From: Glaciecola sp. UBA1851
GTDB taxonomy: Bacteria; Pseudomonadota; Gammaproteobacteria; Enterobacterales; Alteromonadaceae
DNA length: 39,838 nt
Direction of reading: 5' to 3'
Assembly (NCBI GenBank): GCA_002338515.1
Contig: DDIL01000148.1
Location: 34,554 to 74,391, forward strand
The notes beneath the pieces are model-generated. The model searched no databases and was not told the origin of the DNA. It worked only from the letters and a program-made list of their open reading frames with translations. Within the stretch, counting starts at the first letter, position 1. The number at the start of each line of letters is the position of its first letter. The position numbers and the translations under genes are program-made. Below, piece by piece: positions 8,774-17,767 of this stretch.

Positions 8774-8825
8774 ATTTAACTTCAGGGTCTTTTGTTTGGT
8801 TTGTTTAATGTATTTTACCGCGGCG

Positions 8826-9227
8826 TTATGTTTCCAGGTAAGCCGGTAATAACCCCAAATATTCAATAAAGGGTTTAAAGTCTCGGTCGGTGTATAGAAG
8901 AGGCATGTTTACTTGAATACAAAAGGAAGCAATAATTACGTCATTGCTTTTTCTAATCGTTATACCCTTCTTTCGTAAACTTCTGTAATTATTTGCATAT
9001 TTGATAGCAAGGTTGGAATTAAACATCGAATATTGATCTAAGAGAGACAATTTATTCTTCACTTGCTCAAACTGTTTGTCATCTCTTATCCCTTGCAATA
9101 TCTCAAGAAAAATCAAGTCTCCCATGGCTAAATTTCCAGCCATAAGGGAATCATCGAGTAAATCGGTTTGAGGAGTAGTTCGACCGTTCAGATAGTCTAT
9201 CCAAACACTCGTATCTGCAAGTATCAT
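8826..9227 (-). CDS. vapC: VapC-type PIN-domain ribonuclease toxin
   Basis: A 133-residue PIN-domain protein, the toxin of a type II VapBC pair. Acidic metal-binding residues stand where expected: D5 in the N-terminal ILADTSVWIDYL motif, E42 (FLEILQGI), D96 (IRKSNDVIIAS) and D114/D116 (LLYTDRDF), so the active site looks intact. VapC enzymes cleave tRNA or rRNA when freed from their antitoxin; the target here is unknown. Its start overlaps the antitoxin stop by 4 bases, the usual translationally coupled order with antitoxin first. Confidence 0.93.
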   Translation of the reverse strand: MILADTSVWIDYLNGRTTPQTDLLDDSLMAGNLAMGDLIFLEILQGIRDDKQFEQVKNKLSLLDQYSMFNSNLAIKYANNYRSLRKKGITIRKSNDVIIASFCIQVNMPLLYTDRDFKPFIEYLGLLPAYLET

Positions 9228-9418
9228 TCATTATTCCTCAATTCATCGAGGTCACCTTCCCAACTGATATTTCCTCTCAATGCCCTGATTGATTGTTGTT
9301 GTTTTCTTTGAACCAAAAGCTTAAGACCTTGTTCAACCACATCTTTTTTTGTTTGCAAGCCAGTTGCTTTTAATGCTTGTGCCATTAGCTCATCGTCGAT
9401 TACTATATTAGTACGCAT
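9224..9418 (-). CDS. vapB: VapB-type antitoxin
   Basis: A 64-residue antitoxin. The N-terminal TNIVIDDELMAQALKATGLQTKKDVVEQGLKLLV has the pattern of a ribbon-helix-helix DNA-binding fold (DUF2191/VapB family: a short strand, then two helices). The C-terminal RGNISWEGDLDELRN is the acidic, aromatic tail that usually wraps around the PIN toxin. It is the first gene of the pair and overlaps vapC by 4 bases. A near-perfect dyad 9 bases upstream of its start is the probable autoregulatory operator. The SD is weak. Confidence 0.9.
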   Translation of the reverse strand: MRTNIVIDDELMAQALKATGLQTKKDVVEQGLKLLVQRKQQQSIRALRGNISWEGDLDELRNNE

Positions 9419-9427
9419 ACATCACTC

Positions 9428-9456
9428 ATGTGTATAAATTATTTAATTTTACACAT
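9428..9456. promoter_or_regulatory. Candidate VapBC autoregulatory operator
   Basis: ATGTGTA at 9428-9434 and TACACAT at 9450-9456 are perfect inverted repeats. They enclose a second perfect dyad, AAATTA TT TAATTT at 9436-9449, giving an almost fully symmetrical 29-bp element 9 bases before the vapB start codon. This is the position and architecture used by ribbon-helix-helix antitoxins to repress their own operon. Confidence 0.65.
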
Positions 9457-9558
9457 TTTAGGTTGAATGTGGGAACATAACAAGAGTTTGTCAACAGACC
9501 CTAACTAACAAAATCAATGTGATCAATTAAGTTACATGTATAAGAGTCCATTAAAACC

Positions 9559-11010
9559 ATGAACGCCAATGCCAATAAAGAACTTAAACAACTGATTGAT
9601 AAATTAGATAAACCGCAATTAGTACACAGTGACATTAAGCCAATCATTGAGTGGTTAAAAACCCAAGCAGGGATTGAGGTTAAGCAACTAGGCGTTTCAT
9701 TCCTGCAGCGAGATATTAATTTAATCAAGTTCGGCAATGGTCCAACCAAACTGTTAGCGTGGACACAAATGCATGGCGATGAGCCAACCGCTACTTCTGC
9801 TGTGTTCGATTTAATTCATAGTTTGCATTTTGAGCCCTCAGCGTTAGTGCCTTTTCAGTTATCCGACTGGGCTAGCTATTTCACATTTTATATTATTCCA
9901 ATGGTGAATCCTGACGGAGCCGAGGTGATCACTCGGCAAAATGCTCAATCGATTGATATTAATCGTGATGCACTGGCGCTGCAAAGTCCTGAAGGCCGAA
10001 TTTTGATGAAAGCGATAAAAGATATTGCGCCAGATATCGCTTTTAACCTGCATGATCAAAGTGATTATTATCAGTGCGGTGACACTAAAAACCCAACAAC
10101 GATTGGCTTTTTAGCGCCTGCTTTTGATATTGAAAAGAATATCGATGATAGTCGACAAAAAGCGATGTTAATCATTGATTACATGAAGCAAGCGATTGAG
10201 CCAGAGATACCAAACCAAATTGCAAGATACGATGATACGTTTGCAGAACGCTGTTTTGGCGACAATGTGGCGAAGCAAAAAATCAGTACTATTTTGATTG
10301 AATCTGGTGCAGCCATTGGTGATGCTAACAGGCAAGTCGCGCGCAAGTTAAATGTGAAATCTGTATTGAGCGCGATGGAATATTTGCATCCTTCTAGCAC
10401 AAATAAATTTGAAGTGAGTGTTAGCAATTACTTTGATATTCCTGAAAATTACTCGAAGGGCATGGCTGACGTCGTATTTAGAGACTTGCATTTTATTCAG
10501 CCTGATCATGATTTAAGTTACTCCGCCAGCATTTGTGTGTCTAGAGACAATAGATTTAAAAAGAGTAAGTTTGTTAGTTTTATTGGTGATGGAACCGGCA
10601 TTGCGGGGCTAAAAGAATACGATGCTCGAAATTGGTGTTTTATTAAAGGGCAAACGTATCATGTAGATAGAGAGTTATTACTGAATGACGCTGCGCTTTT
10701 TGATTTAATAAAACAAGGCTACATCGCTTTTTATGACCCACAAAATTTACTCGAAAATCGCACTCAATATCCAATCGAGATTGCTACTGAATTACCGCAT
10801 GTTGATATTAAAAACCACACAGGTAAACCTATTCAAGAGTTGAACCAACAAACGTTGCCCAACAAAAATTCACAATTAGACACCTATATTCATGTTAATC
10901 AGAATGCACAATTAAATCAGCCAGCCCATTGGATTATTGGGGATAAAGACGAGCCAACGTCATTTATAGGTGCGGTCATAAATGGTGAATTGTTGCTGTT
11001 AAAAGATTAG
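9559..11010 (+). CDS. M14-family zinc carboxypeptidase-like protein
   Basis: A 483-residue protein with a zinc carboxypeptidase (M14) domain in about the first 300 residues. Zinc ligands are H72 and E75 in QMHGDEPT and H165 in FNLHDQSDYY. The substrate-binding NPDG (117-120) and DINRD (133-137) motifs and a candidate catalytic Glu248 (ILIESGAAIGD) are present. No signal peptide is visible, so it is probably cytoplasmic, unlike classical secreted carboxypeptidases. The last 180 residues form a beta-rich region I do not recognise, with repeated Asn/Gln-rich segments. The substrate could be a peptide, a muropeptide or an acyl-amino acid. It stands alone between vapBC and a convergent glycosyltransferase. 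Confidence 0.85.
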   Translation: MNANANKELKQLIDKLDKPQLVHSDIKPIIEWLKTQAGIEVKQLGVSFLQRDINLIKFGNGPTKLLAWTQMHGDEPTATSAVFDLIHSLHFEPSALVPFQLSDWASYFTFYIIPMVNPDGAEVITRQNAQSIDINRDALALQSPEGRILMKAIKDIAPDIAFNLHDQSDYYQCGDTKNPTTIGFLAPAFDIEKNIDDSRQKAMLIIDYMKQAIEPEIPNQIARYDDTFAERCFGDNVAKQKISTILIESGAAIGDANRQVARKLNVKSVLSAMEYLHPSSTNKFEVSVSNYFDIPENYSKGMADVVFRDLHFIQPDHDLSYSASICVSRDNRFKKSKFVSFIGDGTGIAGLKEYDARNWCFIKGQTYHVDRELLLNDAALFDLIKQGYIAFYDPQNLLENRTQYPIEIATELPHVDIKNHTGKPIQELNQQTLPNKNSQLDTYIHVNQNAQLNQPAHWIIGDKDEPTSFIGAVINGELLLLKD

Positions 11011-11086
11011 GTGTTTTACCAAGGTTAAACAGATTGCGCTCAATAGTTGTCATACATGAAACAACAATCGAATAAAATGAAATCAG

Positions 11087-12166
11087 TTATTGAATTAATG
11101 CAAGGTACTGCTTTGATACCTGTTCTGGCAATACCTGCTTTAAAATATCTGCATCATTTAATACTAGGTCGTTTTTTAAGGCGTTGTTTATTGCTTCACC
11201 TAAAGCTTTAGGATTATCCATTTCTACTAAATACTTTGCTAAGTCACCAGTTAAAATTTCGTTTGGTCCGGTGGGGCAATCTGTTGAAACTACTCTGGTA
11301 TGGCAGGCTATCGCCTCTATTAATACGGTGGGCAGCCCCTCAAAGTCAGAGCTTAGCACCACTGCTTTTGCTCGCGCCATCCAAGCATAGGGGTTTTGTT
11401 GAAAGCCAGGCAATACTACTTTGTCGCTGACGTTGTATTTCTTAGCCAGCTTTTCTAATTTTCTTGTACGTTCAGCAAGGCATACTAACACCACATCCTT
11501 CTGCATATATTTCAGCGATTGAAACAGCACATCATGGCGCTTAGCTTTTGCTGCTCGACCAACATGTAGAATAAAATTTTTTGGATATTCGCTTAATGTT
11601 TCTTTTGAAAGCGCGCTTATTTCATCTAGGTCAATTGGGTTATATATGCAGTTAACGCTTGCAGGTGTAAAAAGTGAAGAGGCGTGAATATTATCAACCA
11701 GTTGTTTAGATACGGTAATTAAGTGTTTACCTTGAAGTTGTTTTAACACTTTCCGCATATAGAAATATTTTAAGGGGCCAAGCTTCCATTCTCGTGATAA
11801 TTCACTTTTTATGTCTCGATGGATAATATAATAACTATTCGGGAAGTTGCATACTTGCGCGACTTTCATTGCTTCAAATAAATTAACTAGCACTAAGTCG
11901 AACTTGCCAATTTCAGATTCTAGTTTCTTAAATAACTGCTTTACTTCCAACGCTTGTTGATGGCGTTTACGCCAACCACGCAAACTTTGACCTTTAAGTG
12001 GGAATACAACACGGATACTATTATCAAGATTATAAGCAACCAATTCTTTCAAAGAAAATATCACTACATTGTGCTGTTGTTTTAGCATCGCATTAGTTAG
12101 CGTGAGCATCACTTTTTCCGCTCCGCCACCCGCGATAGAATCGATAATTATTGCAATATTTGCCAT
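11087..12166 (-). CDS. GT4-family glycosyltransferase
   Basis: A 359-residue GT-B glycosyltransferase of family 4. The N-terminal Rossmann domain starts with IIDSIAGGGAEKVMLTL, where the GGGAE loop (residues 13-17) contacts the acceptor or nucleotide. The C-terminal domain has ILHVGRAAKAKRHDVL (199-214) and the family motif with E276 and E284 eight residues apart (EGLPTVLIEA), which binds the donor nucleotide sugar. It is a cytoplasmic or peripheral membrane enzyme, probably of cell-surface polysaccharide or lipopolysaccharide core synthesis. It is an orphan: no other glycan genes are nearby, so donor and acceptor cannot be inferred. It is divergent from the helicase-exonuclease gene across 174 bp. 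Confidence 0.9.
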   Translation of the reverse strand: MANIAIIIDSIAGGGAEKVMLTLTNAMLKQQHNVVIFSLKELVAYNLDNSIRVVFPLKGQSLRGWRKRHQQALEVKQLFKKLESEIGKFDLVLVNLFEAMKVAQVCNFPNSYYIIHRDIKSELSREWKLGPLKYFYMRKVLKQLQGKHLITVSKQLVDNIHASSLFTPASVNCIYNPIDLDEISALSKETLSEYPKNFILHVGRAAKAKRHDVLFQSLKYMQKDVVLVCLAERTRKLEKLAKKYNVSDKVVLPGFQQNPYAWMARAKAVVLSSDFEGLPTVLIEAIACHTRVVSTDCPTGPNEILTGDLAKYLVEMDNPKALGEAINNALKNDLVLNDADILKQVLPEQVSKQYLALIQ

Positions 12167-12340
12167 TGTTTAAAGAATGTTCTTAATTTAAAGAGTCGAT
12201 GTAATTTAGATGTATATAAGGCTTTCTTACTTTAAATGTAGTTAATAAAGAACCACTAGCTTTATACACGCTTTATTTATAAGCTTACAGAGTAAACCAT
12301 TTAAGCACAATTTGATTTAGCTAACTCACGGACCTTACCT

Positions 12341-15079
12341 TTGCCTACTCGCTCTCTCAATGAAAACACTACAATCAATTTGGATGAGACCCAGTCAGCG
12401 CTTATTGATATTGTTGAGGGTAAGCACTATTTACAAGCTCCACCTGGAGCCGGCAAAACTGCTGTATTGACCCAACGTTTAAAACACGGTATCGATAAGT
12501 TTACACTGCAAGATATCGCCTGCCTTACTTTTACCACCCGTGCGGCAGACGAGATGAAAGCAAGAGCAAACATGCTACTTGTGTCTGAAGATAAGTATTA
12601 CAAAGGGCCGTTTATTGGTAACTTCCATGGTTTTTGTATTCATCATTTACACATAAGTAAAACCATTCCAAAGCACCAAAAGTATTTCGCGCTATTAAAT
12701 GAAGACTTTCGCATTCCATTATTAAAACAAGCAATGCAACGCGCTCAAGAAGCTGACCTTAACGAGGTTAACCCAGTGTGGCTAGCGCTATGCGCTAAAT
12801 CTTCACAGAATTATACATCGAGGTCATATCAAGCTACGCAGTTCGGGTCGGCTTTTATGGAAATATACATTCATATGTTGGCACTGGATATTGCTCCAAA
12901 CAAAGAAATGGAGACTTTAGCCAAACAAGAGTTGTGTAAAAAGCTTGAGTTATTTTTGCAAGTAGCTAAAAGTAGTTTATCGCCTCTGATAGATAGTATA
13001 GAAGAGCTTGCAGCCATAACATGGTCAATTTACCGAGTGTTTAGACAATTAAAGACCGCAACAAACAGCTTAGATTTTGATGATATTTTAATTATTGCAT
13101 TAGCTGATTTAATTCAGTACCCGAACATAAAAATGTTTATACAAGTAGATGAAGTGCAAGACTTATCGCTCTATCAATGGGCTATTGTCGATGCGATTAC
13201 AAATAAACAATCGCATATATTTGCAGTGGGTGATGAACAACAGTCAATTTATAGTTTTATGGGCGCTGACTTAACCTTACTGCAAGCCCGCACTCAAGGG
13301 TTTACACCTCATTATTTGGTGAATAACTACCGTTCACACCCCAATATAATTACTTTATTAAATGCTTACCGGCAAAGTAACTGGCAAGCCCCTGCGATAA
13401 AAGCTGAAAGTGCGTTTAATAATCCTGAAAATCAAGAAGTGGCTAGTATTCTGTTAGGATTTGATAACCCGTTTGCTGAAACCCAAGGGGTCAGAAAGGC
13501 AGTGGCTAAAATTCTTCAAGATAAATCAAGAAGTGTGGGTGTATTGCTAAGCACTAATAAAGCTTGCGACGAATATTTTAACGCTTTACAAGGTGTTACC
13601 ACTGGCGTTTTTAGAGTCAGTCAAAATGACCTGATGCATCGCCCAATCATACAAGATTGGTTTAGCTTACTTCGTATTTTTTCAGCAAATTATAGCTACC
13701 ATGATTGGTGGCGCTTAGTATATAGAATAGGTTTGCTGACTGATCCTCAATTAACAAAAGAAACCACCATTGCTTTTTGTAGTCAGTTGCAAACACTCGG
13801 GTTTTCAATCCAAGACATATTACCAACGAGTTATTCAGACGAAGGGGATATTGCACGTATTATTAAACTTCACCAAGCATATTTAAATAAAGGAGTGGTG
13901 ATTTTTGATACGGAAACAACAGGTTTAGATTTCGAAAAAGCACATATAGTCCAGCTTGCAGCGGTTAGAGTCATAAATGGAGAAGTGGTTGATACCTTTG
14001 ATAAGTATGTCAAACTAGATTTGAATTCAGATATAGCGACTAGAGAGGCGTTTGAAGCTAGCCAAATCATTCATAACATCACTGAAGCAGAGCTTGAATC
14101 AGGCAACTGTCTTGAAGAGGTTATTAGTGGCTTTTTTGATTTTGTAGGTGAATCGCCTGTTGTTGCACATAACCTCATGTTTGACCATACCATGCTAAGA
14201 ATGAATATAGAAAGGGGATGCGATAGCGCATTAAAAGATAGATATATCAGTTTATATAATAATGGCTTTTTTGATTCTTTGGCATTGGCTCGACAACTAT
14301 ATCCTAATCAACCGTCTCATAAACTAGGTGATTTGTTAGCTGCATTTAACCTGCCAGGAGTAAATAGTCATAATGCCCTTGACGATGTAAAAGCAACGGC
14401 ATCACTGCTTAGTCATCTGTTAAAACAGTTTGAACAGAAGTTTACACACCTTGCTGATTTGCTTGCACGCTATAAAAAAATGACTAACGCACTGCACAGT
14501 GTTATGCCTAAATTATTGCATCAAATGCGCGAGGTAATTGAGGAAAGTGGCCATATACAGCTTAGCCATACGCTTGAGAAATATATGTCTTTCGCTGTTG
14601 AGCAGAAGCTTTATGAGGGAGCACAGCTTTCATCTACTGGCAAAGAAATTGAAGACAAACTCATTCCATGGCTAAACAAAAATGGATTTAGTGGATTATT
14701 TAATTACATATTAGATAGTAGAAGGGAGGAAACTGAAAAGCTCCTCACGCTAAAAGAGTCAGATTTAATTGATAAATCTATTCACCGTTTGGTGATCAGC
14801 ACAGTGCATAGGGCAAAAGGGTTAGAGTTTGAAACTGTGATACTGCCCCAAGTGACGGATAACAATTATCCCATGTGGATGCCTGACCATATTCCTGAAC
14901 ATGAAAGACAAGCTCGTACAAATGAATCTTGTCGATTGTTATATGTAGGATTAAGTCGCCCACGTAATAAATTAGTCATGACCTACCATACTAGATCAGG
15001 CAATTTTCCGCGCTCTCTATCGCCATTTGTAAGCGAAATAGTAGGAAATTTCGCAATGGTTAAAACGGACATTGGCTAA
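12341..15079 (+). CDS. UvrD/Rep-like SF1 helicase with an inserted DEDDh exonuclease domain
   Basis: A 912-residue fusion. The N-terminal SF1A helicase part has a Q motif (LDETQSA), Walker A APPGAGKT (33-40), motif Ia LTFTTRAADEMKAR, Walker B IQVDEVQD (D270, E271), motif III VGDEQQSIYSFMGAD (296-310) and motif IV NNYRS (328-332). Residues about 517-695 are a DnaQ-type DEDDh exonuclease: FDTETTGLD (D523, E525), AHNLMFDHTML (D615) and HNALDD (H677, D682), so every catalytic residue is present. Helicase motifs resume with STVHRAKGLEFETVILP (820-836) and LLYVGLSRPRNKL with candidate Arg finger R873. It should couple 3'-5' translocation with 3'-5' exonuclease activity in DNA repair or defence. The start is TTG 12341 with ACGGA 8 bases upstream; a stop lies in frame at 12302. 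Confidence 0.9.
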   Translation: MPTRSLNENTTINLDETQSALIDIVEGKHYLQAPPGAGKTAVLTQRLKHGIDKFTLQDIACLTFTTRAADEMKARANMLLVSEDKYYKGPFIGNFHGFCIHHLHISKTIPKHQKYFALLNEDFRIPLLKQAMQRAQEADLNEVNPVWLALCAKSSQNYTSRSYQATQFGSAFMEIYIHMLALDIAPNKEMETLAKQELCKKLELFLQVAKSSLSPLIDSIEELAAITWSIYRVFRQLKTATNSLDFDDILIIALADLIQYPNIKMFIQVDEVQDLSLYQWAIVDAITNKQSHIFAVGDEQQSIYSFMGADLTLLQARTQGFTPHYLVNNYRSHPNIITLLNAYRQSNWQAPAIKAESAFNNPENQEVASILLGFDNPFAETQGVRKAVAKILQDKSRSVGVLLSTNKACDEYFNALQGVTTGVFRVSQNDLMHRPIIQDWFSLLRIFSANYSYHDWWRLVYRIGLLTDPQLTKETTIAFCSQLQTLGFSIQDILPTSYSDEGDIARIIKLHQAYLNKGVVIFDTETTGLDFEKAHIVQLAAVRVINGEVVDTFDKYVKLDLNSDIATREAFEASQIIHNITEAELESGNCLEEVISGFFDFVGESPVVAHNLMFDHTMLRMNIERGCDSALKDRYISLYNNGFFDSLALARQLYPNQPSHKLGDLLAAFNLPGVNSHNALDDVKATASLLSHLLKQFEQKFTHLADLLARYKKMTNALHSVMPKLLHQMREVIEESGHIQLSHTLEKYMSFAVEQKLYEGAQLSSTGKEIEDKLIPWLNKNGFSGLFNYILDSRREETEKLLTLKESDLIDKSIHRLVISTVHRAKGLEFETVILPQVTDNNYPMWMPDHIPEHERQARTNESCRLLYVGLSRPRNKLVMTYHTRSGNFPRSLSPFVSEIVGNFAMVKTDIG

Positions 15080-15118
15080 AATTTATGCCACTTTCATTAA
15101 CAAGTTCTTTAGCCTTTT
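15074..15118 (+). terminator. Weak candidate terminator of the helicase gene
   Basis: GGCTAAA at 15074-15080 pairs with TTTAGCC at 15108-15114, followed by TTTT. The stem is only 7 bp with a 27-base loop, and its first arm includes the stop codon. Folding and efficiency are doubtful. Confidence 0.3.
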
Positions 15119-15137
15119 ATCTGCGGGTAGTAAATGC

Positions 15138-16472
15138 TTACTTTTCCATCAACTCAAGCAGAGCATGAATGGTTGATTCTGTTCCCACTTTGACACTATC
15201 TGGAGATACTTTAAAAAATGGACTGTGATGAGAGGGTAGCGTGATTTCACCTCTTTGTGCTTTTTCATAGTCTTCTGCTGGTGTACCACCCACGCTCCAA
15301 TAAACTGAGGGAATATATGGATTGGCAGTAAACTGCGGAAAATCTTCTGCTCCCATATGATTGGGTGGTGTAGCATTAACCGCATCTACGCCCATTTTCT
15401 GTTTCCAATTTGCGCGCAAACGGTTAACAAGGGGGTCGTTGTTTACTGTAGGAGGCGTACTTTCAACCACTGCAAATTCAGGTAATTTGTCTTCGGGTAA
15501 ACCGGCGGCACGGCCCAAATTTTCAGCAATACGTTTGATACCATTTAACAATAGTTCTCTCGTTTCGGGATTAGTATTTCTAACCGTAATTTGTAAAACA
15601 GCTCTATCGGAAATAATGTTGTGTTTTGTGCCACTATGAAACGAACCCACAGTCACAACACCCGGTTGCCGTGGGCTTAATTCTCTTGATACCAACGTTT
15701 GTAAAGCCAAGACTATTTGTGACCCTAATACAATAGGATCTTTTCCTGAATGGGGGCTTGCACCGTGCGCCCCAACTCCATGGATCACCAAATCGACGCT
15801 ATCTGAACCAGCATAGGGTGACCCATTTAATACATTTAGTTCCCCCACTTTTTCACCAGAAGAGACATGAAAGGCTAGGGCGTAATCAGGTTTGCCAAAA
15901 GTATCCCAAATGTTGGCGTTCATCATTTGCTTAGCTCCAATAATACGCTCTTCTGCAGGCTGACCAATAAGCATTAACGTACCCGACCATTTGTCTTTAT
16001 TGTCGGACATGTATCTAGCAGTACCAATTAAGCTAGTTACATGAACATCGTGTCCACATGCGTGCATAACATATACTTCTTTACCAGTAATTGGCGATAC
16101 TTGTTTGGCTTTAGATGCATATGATAGTCCTGATTTTTCTTCAACGGGTAAGCCATCCATATCTGCGCGCATCATAACCATTGGTCCGCGCCCATTTTCC
16201 ATAATGGCTACCACGCCTGTGGAAGGTAGGCCATCAATGTCAACTCCCACATTTTCAGTTACCTTGAAACCAACATTTCGTAATTCTTTAGCAAGCTTAG
16301 CTGCGGTTTCAGTTTCAACAAGTGACAACTCAGGATTCTGGTGAAAGTGTATAAATAAGTCTTTTAGGTGGGTTTTATAGTCTTCTTCAACATACTTAGC
16401 GATATCATTTGCTAAAGCGTGTTGCGCTATTAAACTAATCGTTATGGCAGCAAATACAAAAAGCTTTTTCAT
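15138..16472 (-). CDS. Exported M20-family amidohydrolase
   Basis: A 444-residue M20D peptidase/amidohydrolase of the hippurate / IAA-amino-acid hydrolase type. A signal peptide (MKKLFVFAAITISLIAQHALA, cleavage after about residue 21) places it in the periplasm. Metal-site motifs are intact: HQNPELSLVETETA, MRADMDGLPVEE (101-112), HACGHDVH with C139 and H141, AEER with catalytic E174 and metal ligand E175, and H202 in ALAFHVSS; GAEDFPQF near the C-terminus supplies the last ligand region. It should hydrolyse N-acyl amino acids or small amides. The SD AAGGG precedes the ATG. It begins 50 bases after the stop of the TPR/TonB-C gene, probably in one transcript. Confidence 0.92.
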   Translation of the reverse strand: MKKLFVFAAITISLIAQHALANDIAKYVEEDYKTHLKDLFIHFHQNPELSLVETETAAKLAKELRNVGFKVTENVGVDIDGLPSTGVVAIMENGRGPMVMMRADMDGLPVEEKSGLSYASKAKQVSPITGKEVYVMHACGHDVHVTSLIGTARYMSDNKDKWSGTLMLIGQPAEERIIGAKQMMNANIWDTFGKPDYALAFHVSSGEKVGELNVLNGSPYAGSDSVDLVIHGVGAHGASPHSGKDPIVLGSQIVLALQTLVSRELSPRQPGVVTVGSFHSGTKHNIISDRAVLQITVRNTNPETRELLLNGIKRIAENLGRAAGLPEDKLPEFAVVESTPPTVNNDPLVNRLRANWKQKMGVDAVNATPPNHMGAEDFPQFTANPYIPSVYWSVGGTPAEDYEKAQRGEITLPSHHSPFFKVSPDSVKVGTESTIHALLELMEK

Positions 16473-16522
16473 TACTTTACCCTTTTAAAAACGTTATTTT
16501 TATTGTTGTACGAAGCAGGTGT

Positions 16523-17680
16523 TTAAGAGTTATTCAGTGAACTTTTATTTCTTGAACCCAAAGTAAACTCTAGTCTTATTTGCCTATCTTTTGCTGTTGT
16601 TGCCTGACCATCAACAAATTTTGGTGCGTAGCGCCAGCCAGTTAATGCTTCTATGCCAGCTTTTGCAAACTGGCTTCCGTCTACTTCAAGCACCCTAGGG
16701 TTAGCGACAAATCCGTATGGCGTAATATCAAATTGAATAATAGCATACCCCTCTTTTCCTCTTTTTGCATAATTAATGGGGTACTTGGGATTTTTTCTAT
16801 ACAAAGGCATTGGCTCAAGGTCGTCTTCCCAAGGTGTCATTTTACCTATTGCAACACAGTGTTTAGTTGCTTCTTCTGATTCACCTTTCGATTCGAACAA
16901 AGACACCAGTCTTGCGTGTGAACCCAGTGCATAAGGATGATCATAATCAACCTCTTGCTCTATAATATCCACAACTTTTGTATAATATTCAATTGCGTCG
17001 TTTTTGCGCTTTCGGGATTCTGCAAGACGCCCAACGTTGTAATTTGCTCGTATTAAAACATTAGATTTATGGGCTAGTTTTTCATTTGCGATGTTTACTA
17101 ATGTTTTACTGAATCCACTCAGGCTTCGCATTTTGCGAGTTATTGCGCCATCTTCAACTAAGCTATTAAACATCATCAGTGAGTAATGCAAAGTATCGTC
17201 TGTGTATGAATCTTCATCAAAATAGTTGTTTAGTACATCATATAAATCATTCGATAGCCGAGTTCTGTCTCTAGAACTTAAATCTAGTTCAATGCCAGAC
17301 AATATCTCCATTAACAAGTTTGCAAAATCCAACTCTCGGTCTTCATCACTTTCTTTATATAAGCCTAAAGCTGTATCGTATAAAACTAATGCTTTATCAT
17401 TTATTTGGGCATTGCGATAATGATTAGCCGCTGAAATAGTTAAATTGATAGTATTGATGTGTGTGTTACCAAAAACACTCTTTGATTGTGTCGCTAATGC
17501 AGAAGCTTGTTTCCCTAATACTTCTTCCTCAGCACCGGCTTCCGCTTGGCTTTGATAACTGCGATAGTGTGAAAAAAATGTATCTTTTTCTGTCGATGCA
17601 TAGGCGTTTATTACGCCACAGCAGAAAAAAATTACTACTGCCAATACAAATTTAATGTTTATTCCTATAAAGTGTTTCAT
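16523..17680 (-). CDS. Exported TPR-like protein with a TonB C-terminal domain
   Basis: A 385-residue exported protein. I place the start at the ATG at 17680, with AAAGGA 6 bases upstream; the longest frame starts at 17701. The signal peptide (KHFIGINIKFVLAVVIFFCCGVINAYAS) is followed by about 220 residues of helical repeats resembling TPRs (NHYRNAQINDKALVLYDTALGLYKE and ESRKRKNDAIEYYTKVVDIIE). The last 90 residues are a TonB C-terminal-like domain (RGKEGYAIIQFDITPYGFVANPRVLEVDG, then FAKAGIEALTGWRYAP). Such proteins lack the TonB transmembrane anchor and are not TonB itself; the domain may contact outer-membrane receptors or act as a binding module. It sits between the DapA-like and M20 genes on the same strand. 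Confidence 0.8.
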   Translation of the reverse strand: MKHFIGINIKFVLAVVIFFCCGVINAYASTEKDTFFSHYRSYQSQAEAGAEEEVLGKQASALATQSKSVFGNTHINTINLTISAANHYRNAQINDKALVLYDTALGLYKESDEDRELDFANLLMEILSGIELDLSSRDRTRLSNDLYDVLNNYFDEDSYTDDTLHYSLMMFNSLVEDGAITRKMRSLSGFSKTLVNIANEKLAHKSNVLIRANYNVGRLAESRKRKNDAIEYYTKVVDIIEQEVDYDHPYALGSHARLVSLFESKGESEEATKHCVAIGKMTPWEDDLEPMPLYRKNPKYPINYAKRGKEGYAIIQFDITPYGFVANPRVLEVDGSQFAKAGIEALTGWRYAPKFVDGQATTAKDRQIRLEFTLGSRNKSSLNNS

Positions 17681-17767
17681 ACATAATCCTTTAAGTCTCA
17701 ATTTTGTTGATAGTAACAGTTAATCTTATTATTGCTCAAAGTGCTAAAAATTCATACTCGCAAGATA

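Larger units (their letters stand above)
8058..8825. other. Gene-poor stretch with competing small open frames
   Basis: This 768-bp stretch lies between the exported unknown gene and vapC. From about 8320 to 8600 the composition is less AT-rich and several frames are open on both strands: a 48-codon frame (8304-8450, +), a 61-codon frame (8420-8605, +), and a 45-codon leftward frame whose ATG near 8477 has GGAG upstream. TCCCAGG at 8343-8349 pairs with CCTGGGA at 8428-8434, which could close an RNA stem. I cannot decide between a decayed gene, a small-protein gene and an RNA. A 37-codon frame with a good SD follows at 8660. Confidence 0.4.

Noticed and set aside
9559..11010. M14 protein as a possible succinylglutamate desuccinylase/aspartoacylase
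   Set aside because: The NPDG and DINRD motifs and the HGDE spacing fit the carboxypeptidase group better, though the unusual C-terminal half leaves some doubt.
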